Shown: piece by piece, positions 33,371 to 41,843 of the stretch | How positions within the stretch are numbered: position 1 is the first letter of the stretch | Layout of the letters: each line of letters starts with the position of its first letter | Origin: Streptomyces xanthii | GTDB taxonomy: Bacteria > Actinomycetota > Actinomycetes > Streptomycetales > Streptomycetaceae | Assembly (NCBI RefSeq): GCF_014621695.1 | Contig: NZ_CP061281.1 | Coordinates: forward strand, 186,001 to 250,000 | Direction: 5' to 3' | DNA length: 64,000 bases | Position numbers and translations under genes: made by a program | Notes under the pieces: generated by a model | What the model was told of the DNA's origin: nothing | Seen by the model: the letters and a program-made list of their open reading frames with translations, nothing else | The model's database searches: none

Positions 33371-33888
33371 TCAGTGGGCCGCCGCCTGCCGGACCATTCG
33401 GACGTTGGGCTTCCCCGCCAGAGTTCTCGCTCGCCCGTGATCTTGAAGCCGTGACGCTGATAGAAGCGGACCGCGCCGGCGTTGTAGTCCGTGACCCACA
33501 GGCCTATGGGTACGTCTCCTGCCCAGGCGAGGAACTCGCTCATCAAGCGGCCGCCCAGTCCCCTCCCCTGCACCTGGTTCAGCAAGTACATGGGCCCCAG
33601 GGACACCTGCTCGCCTCGCCGGCCGCAGAGGACGCCGACGGTCTCGCCGCCGGAGCGGACCACGCGGCAGAACAGCAGGTCCGGTCGCTGGTTCGCCGCC
33701 TCGATGAACTCTCGCCAACGAGTGGTGCCGTCCGCGGTGGCTGACGAGCCGCGGTGCTCGCGGATCCAGTCCTCGTCGATCCCCGCCTCCGGGTGGGGGT
33801 ACGTCTCCAGCCAGGCTCGCAGCAGTAGCGGCCCCAGCGACTCGGCATCGTTCCGGCAGGCGGCGTCGATCACGTAGGTCATGGCCAC
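33371..33888 (-). pseudogene. GNAT acetyltransferase with apparent frameshift
   Basis: The first about 155 residues are a normal GNAT fold (LLNQVQGRGLGGRLMSEFL acetyl-CoA loop region, NAGAVRFYQRHGFKITGE). After GERELWRG the frame runs on into 100 residues of low-complexity Arg/Gly sequence and overlaps the ANTAR gene start (stop 33079). One base more in the GGAAG run at about 33409-33413 would give GKPNVRMVRQAAAH and a stop at 33371, a normal GNAT ending. A single-base deletion, real or a sequencing error, is the simplest explanation. Confidence 0.75.
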
Positions 33889-34090
33889 GATCCTCGTCGA
33901 TCATCCGTCACGATCAGGTCGCTCGGCGGCAGATCCGCCGACTGGGGCGCGGTGGTTCCCCGTGGCCGTCCGCGCCCGTCCCGCAGCTCGTCGAACCAGG
34001 GCTCACTCCTGGTCGACGGCGTGGGAGAGTGATCACCCAGGCATGCCGGCCGGTTGCGGATCGGCCGGTGACGAGAGCGAGGAGCGGGCC

Positions 34091-34465
34091 ATGACCCTTG
34101 AGCGACCGACGATCGAAACCCCCCAGGGGCAGCCGTCCCCCAACCTGCACATCGAGGACGTCGTCGTCGGCGACGGGGCCGAGGCCACCAAGGGGTCGAC
34201 GGTGTCCGTCCAGTACGTGGGGGTGTCCCACTCCACCGGCGAGGAGTTCGACGCCTCGTGGAACCGTGGCCAGGCCTTCGAGTTCACCCTCGGTGGCAAG
34301 CAGGTCATCACCGGCTGGGACATGGGCGTGCGCGGCATGAAGGTCGGTGGCCGCCGGAAGCTGGTCATCCCGCCGCACCTGGCCTACGGCGACCGCTCGC
34401 CGTCTCCGGCCATCAAGCCGGGCGAGACCCTGATCTTCGTGATCGACCTTCTCGCGGTCAGCTGA
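34091..34465 (+). CDS. FKBP-type peptidyl-prolyl isomerase
   Basis: 124 residues, a single FKBP domain: VSVQYVGVSHSTGEEFDASW, FTLGGKQVITGWDMGVRGMKVGGRRKL, PPHLAYGD and FVIDLL. Active-site aromatics (Y, F, W, Y) are conserved. AGGAG precedes ATG 34091. No signal peptide, so cytoplasmic. The frame is open upstream without a plausible start. Monocistronic. Confidence 0.92.
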   Translation: MTLERPTIETPQGQPSPNLHIEDVVVGDGAEATKGSTVSVQYVGVSHSTGEEFDASWNRGQAFEFTLGGKQVITGWDMGVRGMKVGGRRKLVIPPHLAYGDRSPSPAIKPGETLIFVIDLLAVS

Positions 34466-34470
34466 CACTT

Positions 34471-34502
34471 CGCCCGCCGCGCCCGCGAGGGTGCGGCGGG
34501 CG
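34471..34502. terminator. Bidirectional terminator between FKBP and MATE genes
   Basis: Perfect 10-bp stem CGCCCGCCGC/GCGGCGGGCG with a 12-base loop, between the convergent stops at 34465 and 34518. Confidence 0.7.
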
Positions 34503-34517
34503 CGTTCCCGGCGCGCG

Positions 34518-35915
34518 TCAGGCAAGTCGCTTGTCGGGGGCGGAGGTGGGGGTGGAGGTGGAGGCGCCGTCGGACTCGGCGGGGGTTCTCGGTCCGTCGC
34601 GGTCGGTGGTCCTCGGATGTGCCGTGCGGCGGTACATCCTGGTGACCGCCGCGCACTGCAGAGCCATGGATGCCGCCATGGCCGCGCAGATGCCGGGCAG
34701 TCCTGCCCCCGACAGGCCGTACGCGAGCGCCAGTTGAAGCAGCACTCCGCAGGTGGTGATGCGGGCCAGGGCGGGGCTGCCGCCGCTGCCTTCGAACACT
34801 CCGCCCAGCGCGATGAAGCACGCGAGCAGGATGAGGTACGGCCCCAGGGACCGCAGGTAGAGCGTGCCGGCCTCGGCCACCGCGCCCTCGCTGCCGAAGG
34901 CCCGCATGACCCACGGTCCGGCGACGAGCAGCGTCAGTGCGGCCGTGAGTCCCAGTGATCCGCCGAGAAGCAGCGCCTGCCGTCCGATGGCGCGTCGTTC
35001 GTCGCGACCTGTGCCGAGCAGGTGGGAGGTGCGGATGGCGGCGGCTTGGCGTACGGAGTAGAAGGCCATGGTCGCGACGTACATGGCCTTGGTGGCGATG
35101 CCGTAGGCGGCGACTTCGGTGACGCCGATCCGGGCGACGATGGCCACGAGGGCGAGGGCTCCTGTCATCCGCACGACGAAATCGGCGGACATGGGCAGCC
35201 CGGTGGCAGCGACTCTTCGGGCGTCGGAGAGGAGTGTTCCGGTCCGCTCCAGGGGCGTGGCGGCCGCCTGTCGCAGGACGGCGTTGCGGCGGAGCGCGAC
35301 GATTCCGCAGGCGAGTGCGGCCGTCCGGCCGAGCACCGTGGCGATCGCGGCCCCGCGGACGCCGAGGTCGAACCCGAGGATGAGCAAGGGGTCCAGCGCG
35401 AGAATCAGCCCGTTCGCGAGCAGGGCGAGTCTCATGGGAGTGCGGGTGTCGCCCGCGCCCTTGAGGATGCCGTCGATGACGTTGGTCGCGTAGAACACGG
35501 CGATTCCCGGCAGCGCGATCGAGAAGTAGCCAATGGCGAGAGGGAGCGAGCTGTCGTCGCCGCCGAGTACGAGTCGGGCGAGCGGCTCGCGGCACAGGAA
35601 CCCGCCCACGGCCACGACGGGCGTGACGACCGCCCACAGTGTCCAGCCGCCGCGCACGGCGGAGCGCAACGCGGCCGGATCCTCCGCTCCCCTGGCCCGT
35701 GCGACCAGCACCGTCATCCCCGACCCTGCGACGAGGATGACGCCGAGGAGCAGGTTCTCCAGGTTGGTGGCGACGGCCACCGCGGCGACGGACCCGGCGC
35801 CGAGCATCGCCACCCAGATCATGTTGATGATCCCGGCGGTGACGCCCGCGAGCAGTTCGAAGTAGACCGGATACGCCAGCGACACGAGCTTGCGCCGGTG
35901 CTCGGTTGCCCCCAT
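34518..35915 (-). CDS. MATE-family multidrug efflux transporter
   Basis: 465 residues and 12 predicted helices in two similar halves, as in the MATE/DinF/NorM group: LAYPVYFELLAGVTAGIIN, a central basic region, and a second half starting GLPMSADFVVRMTGALAL. ATG 35915 follows GAGGGGG. It exports cationic compounds by Na+ or H+ antiport in the known family. Divergent from a PadR regulator with a 43-bp palindrome between. Confidence 0.88.
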   Translation of the reverse strand: MGATEHRRKLVSLAYPVYFELLAGVTAGIINMIWVAMLGAGSVAAVAVATNLENLLLGVILVAGSGMTVLVARARGAEDPAALRSAVRGGWTLWAVVTPVVAVGGFLCREPLARLVLGGDDSSLPLAIGYFSIALPGIAVFYATNVIDGILKGAGDTRTPMRLALLANGLILALDPLLILGFDLGVRGAAIATVLGRTAALACGIVALRRNAVLRQAAATPLERTGTLLSDARRVAATGLPMSADFVVRMTGALALVAIVARIGVTEVAAYGIATKAMYVATMAFYSVRQAAAIRTSHLLGTGRDERRAIGRQALLLGGSLGLTAALTLLVAGPWVMRAFGSEGAVAEAGTLYLRSLGPYLILLACFIALGGVFEGSGGSPALARITTCGVLLQLALAYGLSGAGLPGICAAMAASMALQCAAVTRMYRRTAHPRTTDRDGPRTPAESDGASTSTPTSAPDKRLA

Positions 35916-35925
35916 GACCTTGCCC

Positions 35926-35968
35926 CCTCTTTTCGCTGTACCTCGATTCGAGGCACAGCGAAAAGAGG
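35926..35968. promoter_or_regulatory. 43-bp palindrome between MATE and PadR genes
   Basis: Outer 14-bp arms CCTCTTTTCGCTGT and ACAGCGAAAAGAGG match perfectly and inner 6-bp arms CCTCGA/TCGAGG match perfectly, all sharing the centre 35947. Only one pair in the whole dyad mismatches (35940/35954). It is 11 bases upstream of the MATE start and about 60 upstream of the PadR start, so it very likely holds the operator for both. Confidence 0.75.
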
Positions 35969-36028
35969 TAGCATGCTCGCACGGAACGGGCAAGTGTCCG
36001 GCTACGAGCAGGAAAGGGGTTCGGCCGC

Positions 36029-36553
36029 GTGCTGGAGCTGTCGATTCTGGGCTTCCTCTACGAGGAGCCCTTGCACGGTTACGAGTTGAAGGCGCGCATC
36101 CAGGGCCTCAGCGGGCACATTCGCCCGGTCAGTGACGGCGCGCTCTATCCGGCCATCACCCGGCTGGTGAAGGCGGGGCTGGTCGAGCAGCGCACCGAGC
36201 CCGGAAGCGGCGCGGCGCCCCGGCGGATCCTCTCCCTCACCGAGGCGGGCCGCGCCGACCTCCAGGCCCGGCTCCGGAACCCGAAGGAAGTCGAGATCAC
36301 CGACGGGCAGCGCTTCTTCACCCTGCTCTCGTTCCTCCGGCACCTCCCCGACCGCGCGGAACAGGCCGCGGTGCTGCGCCGCCGGCAGGACTTCCTCGAC
36401 ACCCCGGCGAGCTTCTTCTACCGCGACGGCGAGCCGGTGCGCGCCGAAGAGGCGCCGGACCTCTTCCGGCAGGGCATGCTGCGCATCGCCCGCGCCACGG
36501 GCACCGAGGAGAAGCAGTGGCTGACCGAGGCGATCGCTTCGCTGGAGGGCTGA
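36029..36553 (+). CDS. PadR-family transcriptional repressor
   Basis: 174 residues. The N-terminal winged helix (1-80) begins LELSILGFLYEEPLHGYELK, the PadR signature, with SDGALYPAITRLVKAGLVEQ as recognition helix and wing. The C-terminal helical dimer domain (Vir_C2-like) spans about 90-170. GTG start at 36029 with GAAAGGGG upstream. Likely represses the divergent MATE pump and itself; the inducer is probably a pump substrate. Confidence 0.88.
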   Translation: MLELSILGFLYEEPLHGYELKARIQGLSGHIRPVSDGALYPAITRLVKAGLVEQRTEPGSGAAPRRILSLTEAGRADLQARLRNPKEVEITDGQRFFTLLSFLRHLPDRAEQAAVLRRRQDFLDTPASFFYRDGEPVRAEEAPDLFRQGMLRIARATGTEEKQWLTEAIASLEG

Positions 36554-36634
36554 CGCCGGCCGGGCGCCATGCCGGTGGCACGGGCGCTCCCCTCGCTCAC
36601 ACTCGGCGCGGGGAGCGCCGCCGCGGCCGTGGAC

Positions 36635-38041
36635 TCAACCCGCGTACTGGGCCAGGACCTTGAGGTAGTCGTACGGCTGCTGCGTCACCCCGCTGCACGA
36701 GTCTCCGTCGGAGCCGGCACCGCACGGCCGGTCACGGTTGACGGACCAGTAGGTGAGGCGGCCGATGTGGTGCTGCTGCGCGTAGGCGAGCATCGTCTGG
36801 AAGTCGCTGACCCGGACGAGTTCACCGGCGTCGTCGGTCGTGCCGTTCATCGACGAGAGGCCGATGTGCGCGTAGGTGACCGAGTCGCTGTACCCGTACG
36901 CCGACTTGACCTGCGCCTTGAGGCCTTCCATGGCCTGGACGGTGAGGGTGCCCATGTTGGTGGTACCGCCGCCGAAGTCGAACGGCATGATGCACCAGAC
37001 GTCGTTGGCCAGTCCGGAGGCGGCGCCGCGCTTGATCATGTCTGCGCCGGTCGAGTCCGGTCCGCTGCTCGTCGTGCCGAACGTGATGACGGTCTTGAGG
37101 CCCGCGTTGTTCGCCTTCACGATCTTCAGGGCGTCGATGACGCGCTGGCGCACGGTGGCGCTCGCCCACTCGGTGTTCTCGATGTCGATGTCGAGGGCCT
37201 TGAGGCCGTAGGCGTCGATGACCTTCTGGTAAGCGCCCGCGAGCGCCGAAGCGCTGGTGCACTTCTCGCCGAGCTTGGCGCCGCTCCAGCCGCCGACGGA
37301 GACCATCACGTCACCTCCCGCCGCGCGGATCGCGTTGATCTTCGACTGGTCGCTGCCGCCGGTCAGCGGGCGTGAGCCGTCCCAGGCCGGGTTGCAGGTG
37401 CCGTCGGAGAGGATGAAGGCGAGGGTGAACCACTGGACGCCGGTCGCGGCCATCACCTGGGTCGGATCCTGCGGGCTGCCCCAGCCGAGGTACTCGTAAG
37501 GGGCGACGGCCATGCCCGGCGTGACGGCCGGAGCCGAACCCGCGGTCAGCTTGTCGAGGTTGGGACCTCCGTTCGCGGTGACGGCGGTGGCGCGCACCGT
37601 GTCGGTGCCGGCGTTCAGGGAGACGTTCACGGTCTTGGTGGCCCAGGTGTCCCAGCCGCCCGTGGCGGGGAACGAGACGTTCGAGGCCACTACGGTGCCG
37701 TTGACGGAGATGTCCATCGGGCGGTCGGTCGTCGTGCCATTGGCGTAGCGGAAGGCGAGCGAGGAGCTGCCCGCGCTGGCCGCGTCGACCGTGAACTGCA
37801 CGTACGAGCCTGAGACGTTGGCGTAGTCGACGAACCCGGCGCCGGTGTACCCGGTGTGGTTCGTGGCCACCGAGCCCTGCGAGATCGTCGCGTCCTCGGC
37901 CTGGTGGTCCGTCGCGGTCGCCGCGGCGCGGGAGGGCGGCGAGGCGACGAACTGCAGCGAGAAGAGACACAGAAGCAGGGCGCACAGCGCGGCGAGCGGA
38001 GTGGCGCTGCGGGGGCGGCCCTGAGGGATGGAGATGTGCAC
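36635..38041 (-). CDS. Secreted GH18 chitinase with carbohydrate-binding module
   Basis: 468 residues. Signal peptide (about 1-40, hydrophobic core ALCALLLCLFSLQFV), a CBM35/CBM6-like beta-sandwich (about 45-165: HQAEDATISQGSV, GGPNLDKLTA) and a GH18 barrel (about 175-465). The barrel has the motif LDIDIEN, with general acid E288, and MPFDFGGG. It resembles the ChiD-type branch of bacterial chitinases. It cleaves chitin outside the cell. An AGGAAAGGTTCCT element lies 82 bp upstream. Confidence 0.9.
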   Translation of the reverse strand: MHISIPQGRPRSATPLAALCALLLCLFSLQFVASPPSRAAATATDHQAEDATISQGSVATNHTGYTGAGFVDYANVSGSYVQFTVDAASAGSSSLAFRYANGTTTDRPMDISVNGTVVASNVSFPATGGWDTWATKTVNVSLNAGTDTVRATAVTANGGPNLDKLTAGSAPAVTPGMAVAPYEYLGWGSPQDPTQVMAATGVQWFTLAFILSDGTCNPAWDGSRPLTGGSDQSKINAIRAAGGDVMVSVGGWSGAKLGEKCTSASALAGAYQKVIDAYGLKALDIDIENTEWASATVRQRVIDALKIVKANNAGLKTVITFGTTSSGPDSTGADMIKRGAASGLANDVWCIMPFDFGGGTTNMGTLTVQAMEGLKAQVKSAYGYSDSVTYAHIGLSSMNGTTDDAGELVRVSDFQTMLAYAQQHHIGRLTYWSVNRDRPCGAGSDGDSCSGVTQQPYDYLKVLAQYAG

Positions 38042-38122
38042 GGTATCGACCTCCGGAGGAAGGGAGTTGGGGGGTGCGAGGTGCGTGCGCGGACGAACGG
38101 GGCGACGGCGCCCTCGAAGGAC

Positions 38123-38135
38123 AGGAAAGGTTCCT
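38123..38135. promoter_or_regulatory. AGGAA-N3-TTCCT element upstream of the chitinase
   Basis: AGGAAAGGTTCCT, an inverted repeat with 5-bp arms, lies 82 bp before the chitinase start. The identical 13-mer lies upstream of the chitosanase gene at 63108-63120. It recalls the palindromic operators of the chitosan-responsive ROK repressor CsnR; that exact consensus was not checked. Confidence 0.55.
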
Positions 38136-38166
38136 GACAGTCGCAGGACACACGTCGCCCCGGGTG

Positions 38167-38194
38167 CGCCCGACCCGGGAGGGGGGCCGGGTTC
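38167..38194 (-). terminator. GC-rich hairpin at the end of the lyase-like gene
   Basis: ACCCGG pairs with CCGGGT around a G-rich loop, overlapping the stop codon of the minus-strand gene at 38193. Weak terminator candidate. Confidence 0.35.
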
Positions 38195-38978
38195 AGACGA
38201 GCTGGTAGCCGCGGAAGTCCTTGAAGCGGATGTACGTGTCCTGGAGCGAGCCCGAGGTGTCGCCGAGCGACCGGTAGATGCCCCACTTGGGCCGGACCCG
38301 GTCGTCGAGGAAGGTGTCGACTCCGGTCAGCGACTTGTCGATGATCGTGTTCGTGCCGTCGCTGAGGATCCAGCGGACCGTGCCGGAGGTGCCGTCACCG
38401 ACCTTGATCCGGAAGTCCACCTTGGTCCAGGTGTCATGGAGCGGGTCGAGCGACGTACGGCCCACGAGGGTCCCCGAGATGGGCAGCACCAGTTCGATCG
38501 TCTGGGCGCCGCTCACCCGGCGCAGCGACTGCACCACGATCGGGGAGGTGCCGGTGCCCGGCTGTTTCATCTGCATGATGTGCGTGAAGGACGTCGTGGC
38601 CTTGAGCGAGCCCGGGATGTACATCCAGTACGTGACCCGCCAGGTCTGCCCGGGCAGCCACTGGAGATAGCTGCCGGCGGACGTGCGGTTGCCGGTGACC
38701 TCCTGGCGCTGACGGTCGGTGGACGTGTCCCGGTCCACCATGTGCATGTTGAAGCGGTAGGTGTTGTCCTCGACGTAGATGTGCGGCTGCCCCTCGGGGT
38801 GCGAGTCGGCGCGGTCGTCCTCGACCGTCTCGAACGCGCCGAGCCCGTCGTCGTAGGGGGACGGGTTCCACTTCAGCACCCAGGAGGAGGCCGAGGCGGG
38901 AGCGGCCGGCAGGCCGACGGCGGCTGCCGCGGCCCCGCCGAGTGCGGCGCCGAGCAGTGTTCTGCGGGACGTACCCAT
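38193..38978 (-). CDS. Tat-exported polysaccharide-lyase-like jelly-roll protein
   Basis: 261 residues. The twin-arginine signal is TSRRTLLGAALGG (about 3-15) followed by an Ala-rich core, with cleavage near 31. The mature part is a beta-jelly-roll (WLPGQTWRVTYWMYIPGS, TWTKVDFRIKVGDG, KWGIYRS) as in the PL20/PF14099-type lyases. I cannot name the substrate. Neighbours are a chitinase and a LacI regulator, and a DasR-like site lies upstream, so a chitin or glucuronan-type polymer is plausible. Confidence 0.7.
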   Translation of the reverse strand: MGTSRRTLLGAALGGAAAAAVGLPAAPASASSWVLKWNPSPYDDGLGAFETVEDDRADSHPEGQPHIYVEDNTYRFNMHMVDRDTSTDRQRQEVTGNRTSAGSYLQWLPGQTWRVTYWMYIPGSLKATTSFTHIMQMKQPGTGTSPIVVQSLRRVSGAQTIELVLPISGTLVGRTSLDPLHDTWTKVDFRIKVGDGTSGTVRWILSDGTNTIIDKSLTGVDTFLDDRVRPKWGIYRSLGDTSGSLQDTYIRFKDFRGYQLV

Positions 38979-39110
38979 CGGTCAGTCCTTTCGTGGTGAC
39001 GATGGTGACGTTGGCGGTGATGCGGTGCCGGCGATGACGACGGGGGTTCATATACATGACCCGCGTTCACCAACCTGCAACAGAGTCCCGGCGTGACGAG
39101 CCACGGTCAA

Positions 39111-39122
39111 TGGTCTGGACCG
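39111..39122. promoter_or_regulatory. DasR-responsive-element-like site (TGGTCTGGACCG)
   Basis: It differs at two positions from the core TGGTCTAGACCA of the known dre consensus. It lies about 135 bp from both divergent starts (38978 and 39246). DasR is the GntR regulator of GlcNAc and chitin use in Streptomyces. Confidence 0.45.
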
Positions 39123-39245
39123 AAAGCATCGGACCAGTTTTCGCCAACGTTCTCGCGGCCCGGCGCGACGCCCCGACGCCGGGCGGCACACGACCGCGCC
39201 CCGGCGCCCAAGTGGGGTGCCGGCTCGGACTCATAGACTGTCGGC

Positions 39246-40268
39246 GTGCCCAACAACCAGCGACGTATCACCTTGCGCGACATCGCGAAGGACACCGGAC
39301 TCTCCCCCGCCGCGGTGTCCTACGCCCTGCGCGGCCTGCAGGTGCCGCCGGAGACCCAGCGGCGGGTGCGCGAGGCGGCGGACCGGCTCGGCTACCAGGT
39401 CGACCCGATCGCCAGGGCGCTGGCCTCCGGCCGGACCGACACCGTCGGAGTGCTGTGCGAGTCGCTGACCGACGCGTGGCAGCAGGGGCTGGCGGTCACC
39501 CTCGGCCGCAGACTGCTGGCGACCGGCCGGCACGCCCTGATCGTCGACGCCTGCAACGACCCACAGCTGGAAGCCCAGTTGGCCTCGCATCTGGCGGCCC
39601 AGCGGGTGGACGCGCTGATCGTGCTGCCCGTCGACCCGGCCGCCGACCACTGGAAGCAGGTGGCCCGGCAGACGGCTCTGATCGCCATCGGTGACGGCCT
39701 CCCCGGGGTCACCACGTCGGCCGAGGTCGTCTTCGACAACGAACTCGGGGTCACCGACGCGCTCAGTCGGCTGGCCTCCGCGGGCCACCGCACGATCGGG
39801 GTCGTGACGCCCCGCCTGGCGAGCACCCCCGACCGGCCGGCCGAGAGCATGGTCCACCGGGTGGCGGGCGAGCTGGGCCTGACGCTGACCGTGCACACCT
39901 CGCCGTACGACCTCGAGGGCGCAACCGCCGTGGCACGCACGGCGCTTACGGATCCGGACCGCCCGACGGCGTTCCTGTGTTTCGGCGATTCCATGGCCTA
40001 CGGCGTCTATGCCGCCGCCCGGGATCTCGGCCTGACGGTGCCGGACGACGTGTCCGTGCTGGGCTACGACGACCAGCCCCTGTCCCGGTTGCTGACCCCG
40101 CCGCTGTCCAGCTACCGCTGGCCCGTGGACGAGTTGCTGGACCTCATCGTCGAACGCACCGTGAGGGCCGTCGAAGAGGGCAAGCGCAGCCGGCGCAAGG
40201 TGCTGGCGCCGACCGTGCAGTGGCGCGGCTCGGTCGCGGGTCCGCGCAACGGGGCCGGCACCGGCTGA
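39246..40268 (+). CDS. LacI-family transcriptional regulator
   Basis: 340 residues. LacI helix-turn-helix at 8-30 (TLRDIAKDTGLSPAAVSYAL), hinge helix IARALASGRT near 58, then a periplasmic-binding-type effector domain (about 65-330: VGVLCESLTDAW, FGDSMAYGVYAAARDLGL, VLGYDDQPLS). GTG start at 39246, no other plausible ATG nearby. Divergent from the lyase-like gene and converging on the ammonia-lyase-like gene. It may control either or the MFS transporter, whose upstream region has a LacI-type operator. Confidence 0.9.
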   Translation: MPNNQRRITLRDIAKDTGLSPAAVSYALRGLQVPPETQRRVREAADRLGYQVDPIARALASGRTDTVGVLCESLTDAWQQGLAVTLGRRLLATGRHALIVDACNDPQLEAQLASHLAAQRVDALIVLPVDPAADHWKQVARQTALIAIGDGLPGVTTSAEVVFDNELGVTDALSRLASAGHRTIGVVTPRLASTPDRPAESMVHRVAGELGLTLTVHTSPYDLEGATAVARTALTDPDRPTAFLCFGDSMAYGVYAAARDLGLTVPDDVSVLGYDDQPLSRLLTPPLSSYRWPVDELLDLIVERTVRAVEEGKRSRRKVLAPTVQWRGSVAGPRNGAGTG

Positions 40269-40337
40269 ATCCGGGTCCGGCCCCGGCTCGGGCTCGGTCG
40301 GACGTCGACTCGTGCCTTCGCCGGGGCCGGGGCGGGT

Positions 40338-41843
40338 TCACCGTGACGCGACGGGCACCGCGGGCCCGGCCCCGATCGGCAGGCCCAGATCGGCCGAGCG
40401 CAGGAGCGCCGCCGCGGCGTGGACGTCCGCGGTCGGTTTGCGGTCTGCGAGGTCGGGGTCGAGGACGGCCGCGGCCGCCTCGTGGAAGCGCGACAGCTCA
40501 CCGTCCCCGGGCGGGGTCCGTTCCAGCATCCGCAGGGCGCGCACCGCCCCGACGAGTTCGCAGGCCAGGACGAGACCGAACTGGTCCACCGCTTCGGTCA
40601 GTCGGCGCGCGGCGGTGGCGGCGAAGCTGGCGTGCTCCTCGACCCCCCGGGAGACGACGGCGTGACCGAGTGTCACCGGCTGGGCGGCGCCCCGCAGTTC
40701 GGCCATAGCGCTGTGCGCGGCGATCTCGGTGATCATCAGGCCGCTGCTCCCGTTCTCCGCCTGGGCCAGGAAGGGGGGCAGGCCGGTGAAGGCGGGTTCG
40801 TTGAGCGCGCCCTGCCGGGCGGTGGTGAGCTGCGCGGTGCCCAGGAGCGCCAGCCGCATGTGGTCCAGGGCCAGGGCCAGGGGCGCCTGGTGGAACCCTC
40901 CGTGGTGGTAGTAGTCCTCACCGTCCAGGAGCGGGTTCTCGGCGCTGGCGTTGAGCTCCACCGTGAGGACGCCGTCGAGCGCGGTCCAGGCGTCCATGGC
41001 GGCGCCGTGGACCTGGGGCAGGCAGCGGAATCCGAACGGGTCCTGGACCAGCGACGGGCTCCAGTCGGCGCGGTCGAGCAGCTCGGTCATGCGGGCGGCG
41101 GACCGCTGCGCGCCGGGGTGCGGCCGGCGGGCGTGGACGGCCGCGGCGTACGGCTCCAGGGAGCCGTGCACGGCGGTGAGCGACAGGGCCGCGACCAGCG
41201 GCAGGCGGTCCAACAAGGTACGCAGGTCGGTGGCGGCGAGCGCCGCCTGACCGATGGTCAGCGCACTGCTGGACAGCAGCGGCAGCGCGTCCCAGGAGCT
41301 CAGGGTGAGCGGGCGGGGCGGGGCGCCGAGGCCGGTGCCCGGCTGCCAGGGCTGCTCGCCGACGAGGGTGAGGCCGAGTTCGGCCAGCGCGGTCAGGTCG
41401 GCGGTGCCGAGCGAGCCGAGTGCGTGGACCTCGGGGACGTGGCCGTGGGTGAGGGCGTGTGCGAGTGCGTCGACGACGGTCACGTCGATGGCGGATCCGG
41501 CGCCCAGGAGCTGGTTGAGGCGCACCGCGAGCATGGCCCGGGCCTGCTCGACGGGGACGACGGGTCCGATGCCACCGGCGTGGCTGCGCAACAGGCGCAG
41601 GCCGAACTCCTGGGTGGCGTCCTCGTCGAGCGCGGTGGTGCGGTTGGCGCCGACGCCGGTGGAATGGCCGTAGACCGGGCGCCGCGTGCTGGCCCTGACG
41701 GCCGCCGGGCGCGCCGCGCTCACGCGTGCCCTGGCCCGCGGGTCCAGGTGGACGGGGCGCCGGGTGCGGGCCAGTGCGGTCACCTGGCTCGCGGTCAGGG
41801 AGGAGCCGTCGAAGCAGACGGCGTCGGGGTGTGCGGAGGTCAT
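40338..41843 (-). CDS. Histidine/aromatic ammonia-lyase homologue lacking the MIO-forming triad
   Basis: 501 residues, full length for the HAL/PAL family. Conserved: YGHSTGVG (Tyr at 58), RLLRSHAGG, FRCLPQVHGA, HHGGFHQAPLAL and ENGSSGLMITE. The cofactor site is not: where active enzymes have GS-x-GASGDL, residues 143-150 read GSLGTADL. The Ala-Ser-Gly that cyclises into methylidene-imidazolone is gone and one residue is missing. The Asn of the usual ALINGT motif is also absent (SSALTIGQ). It is probably not a classical lyase. Start ATG 41843 overlaps the MFS stop by one base. Confidence 0.8.
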   Translation of the reverse strand: MTSAHPDAVCFDGSSLTASQVTALARTRRPVHLDPRARARVSAARPAAVRASTRRPVYGHSTGVGANRTTALDEDATQEFGLRLLRSHAGGIGPVVPVEQARAMLAVRLNQLLGAGSAIDVTVVDALAHALTHGHVPEVHALGSLGTADLTALAELGLTLVGEQPWQPGTGLGAPPRPLTLSSWDALPLLSSSALTIGQAALAATDLRTLLDRLPLVAALSLTAVHGSLEPYAAAVHARRPHPGAQRSAARMTELLDRADWSPSLVQDPFGFRCLPQVHGAAMDAWTALDGVLTVELNASAENPLLDGEDYYHHGGFHQAPLALALDHMRLALLGTAQLTTARQGALNEPAFTGLPPFLAQAENGSSGLMITEIAAHSAMAELRGAAQPVTLGHAVVSRGVEEHASFAATAARRLTEAVDQFGLVLACELVGAVRALRMLERTPPGDGELSRFHEAAAAVLDPDLADRKPTADVHAAAALLRSADLGLPIGAGPAVPVASR

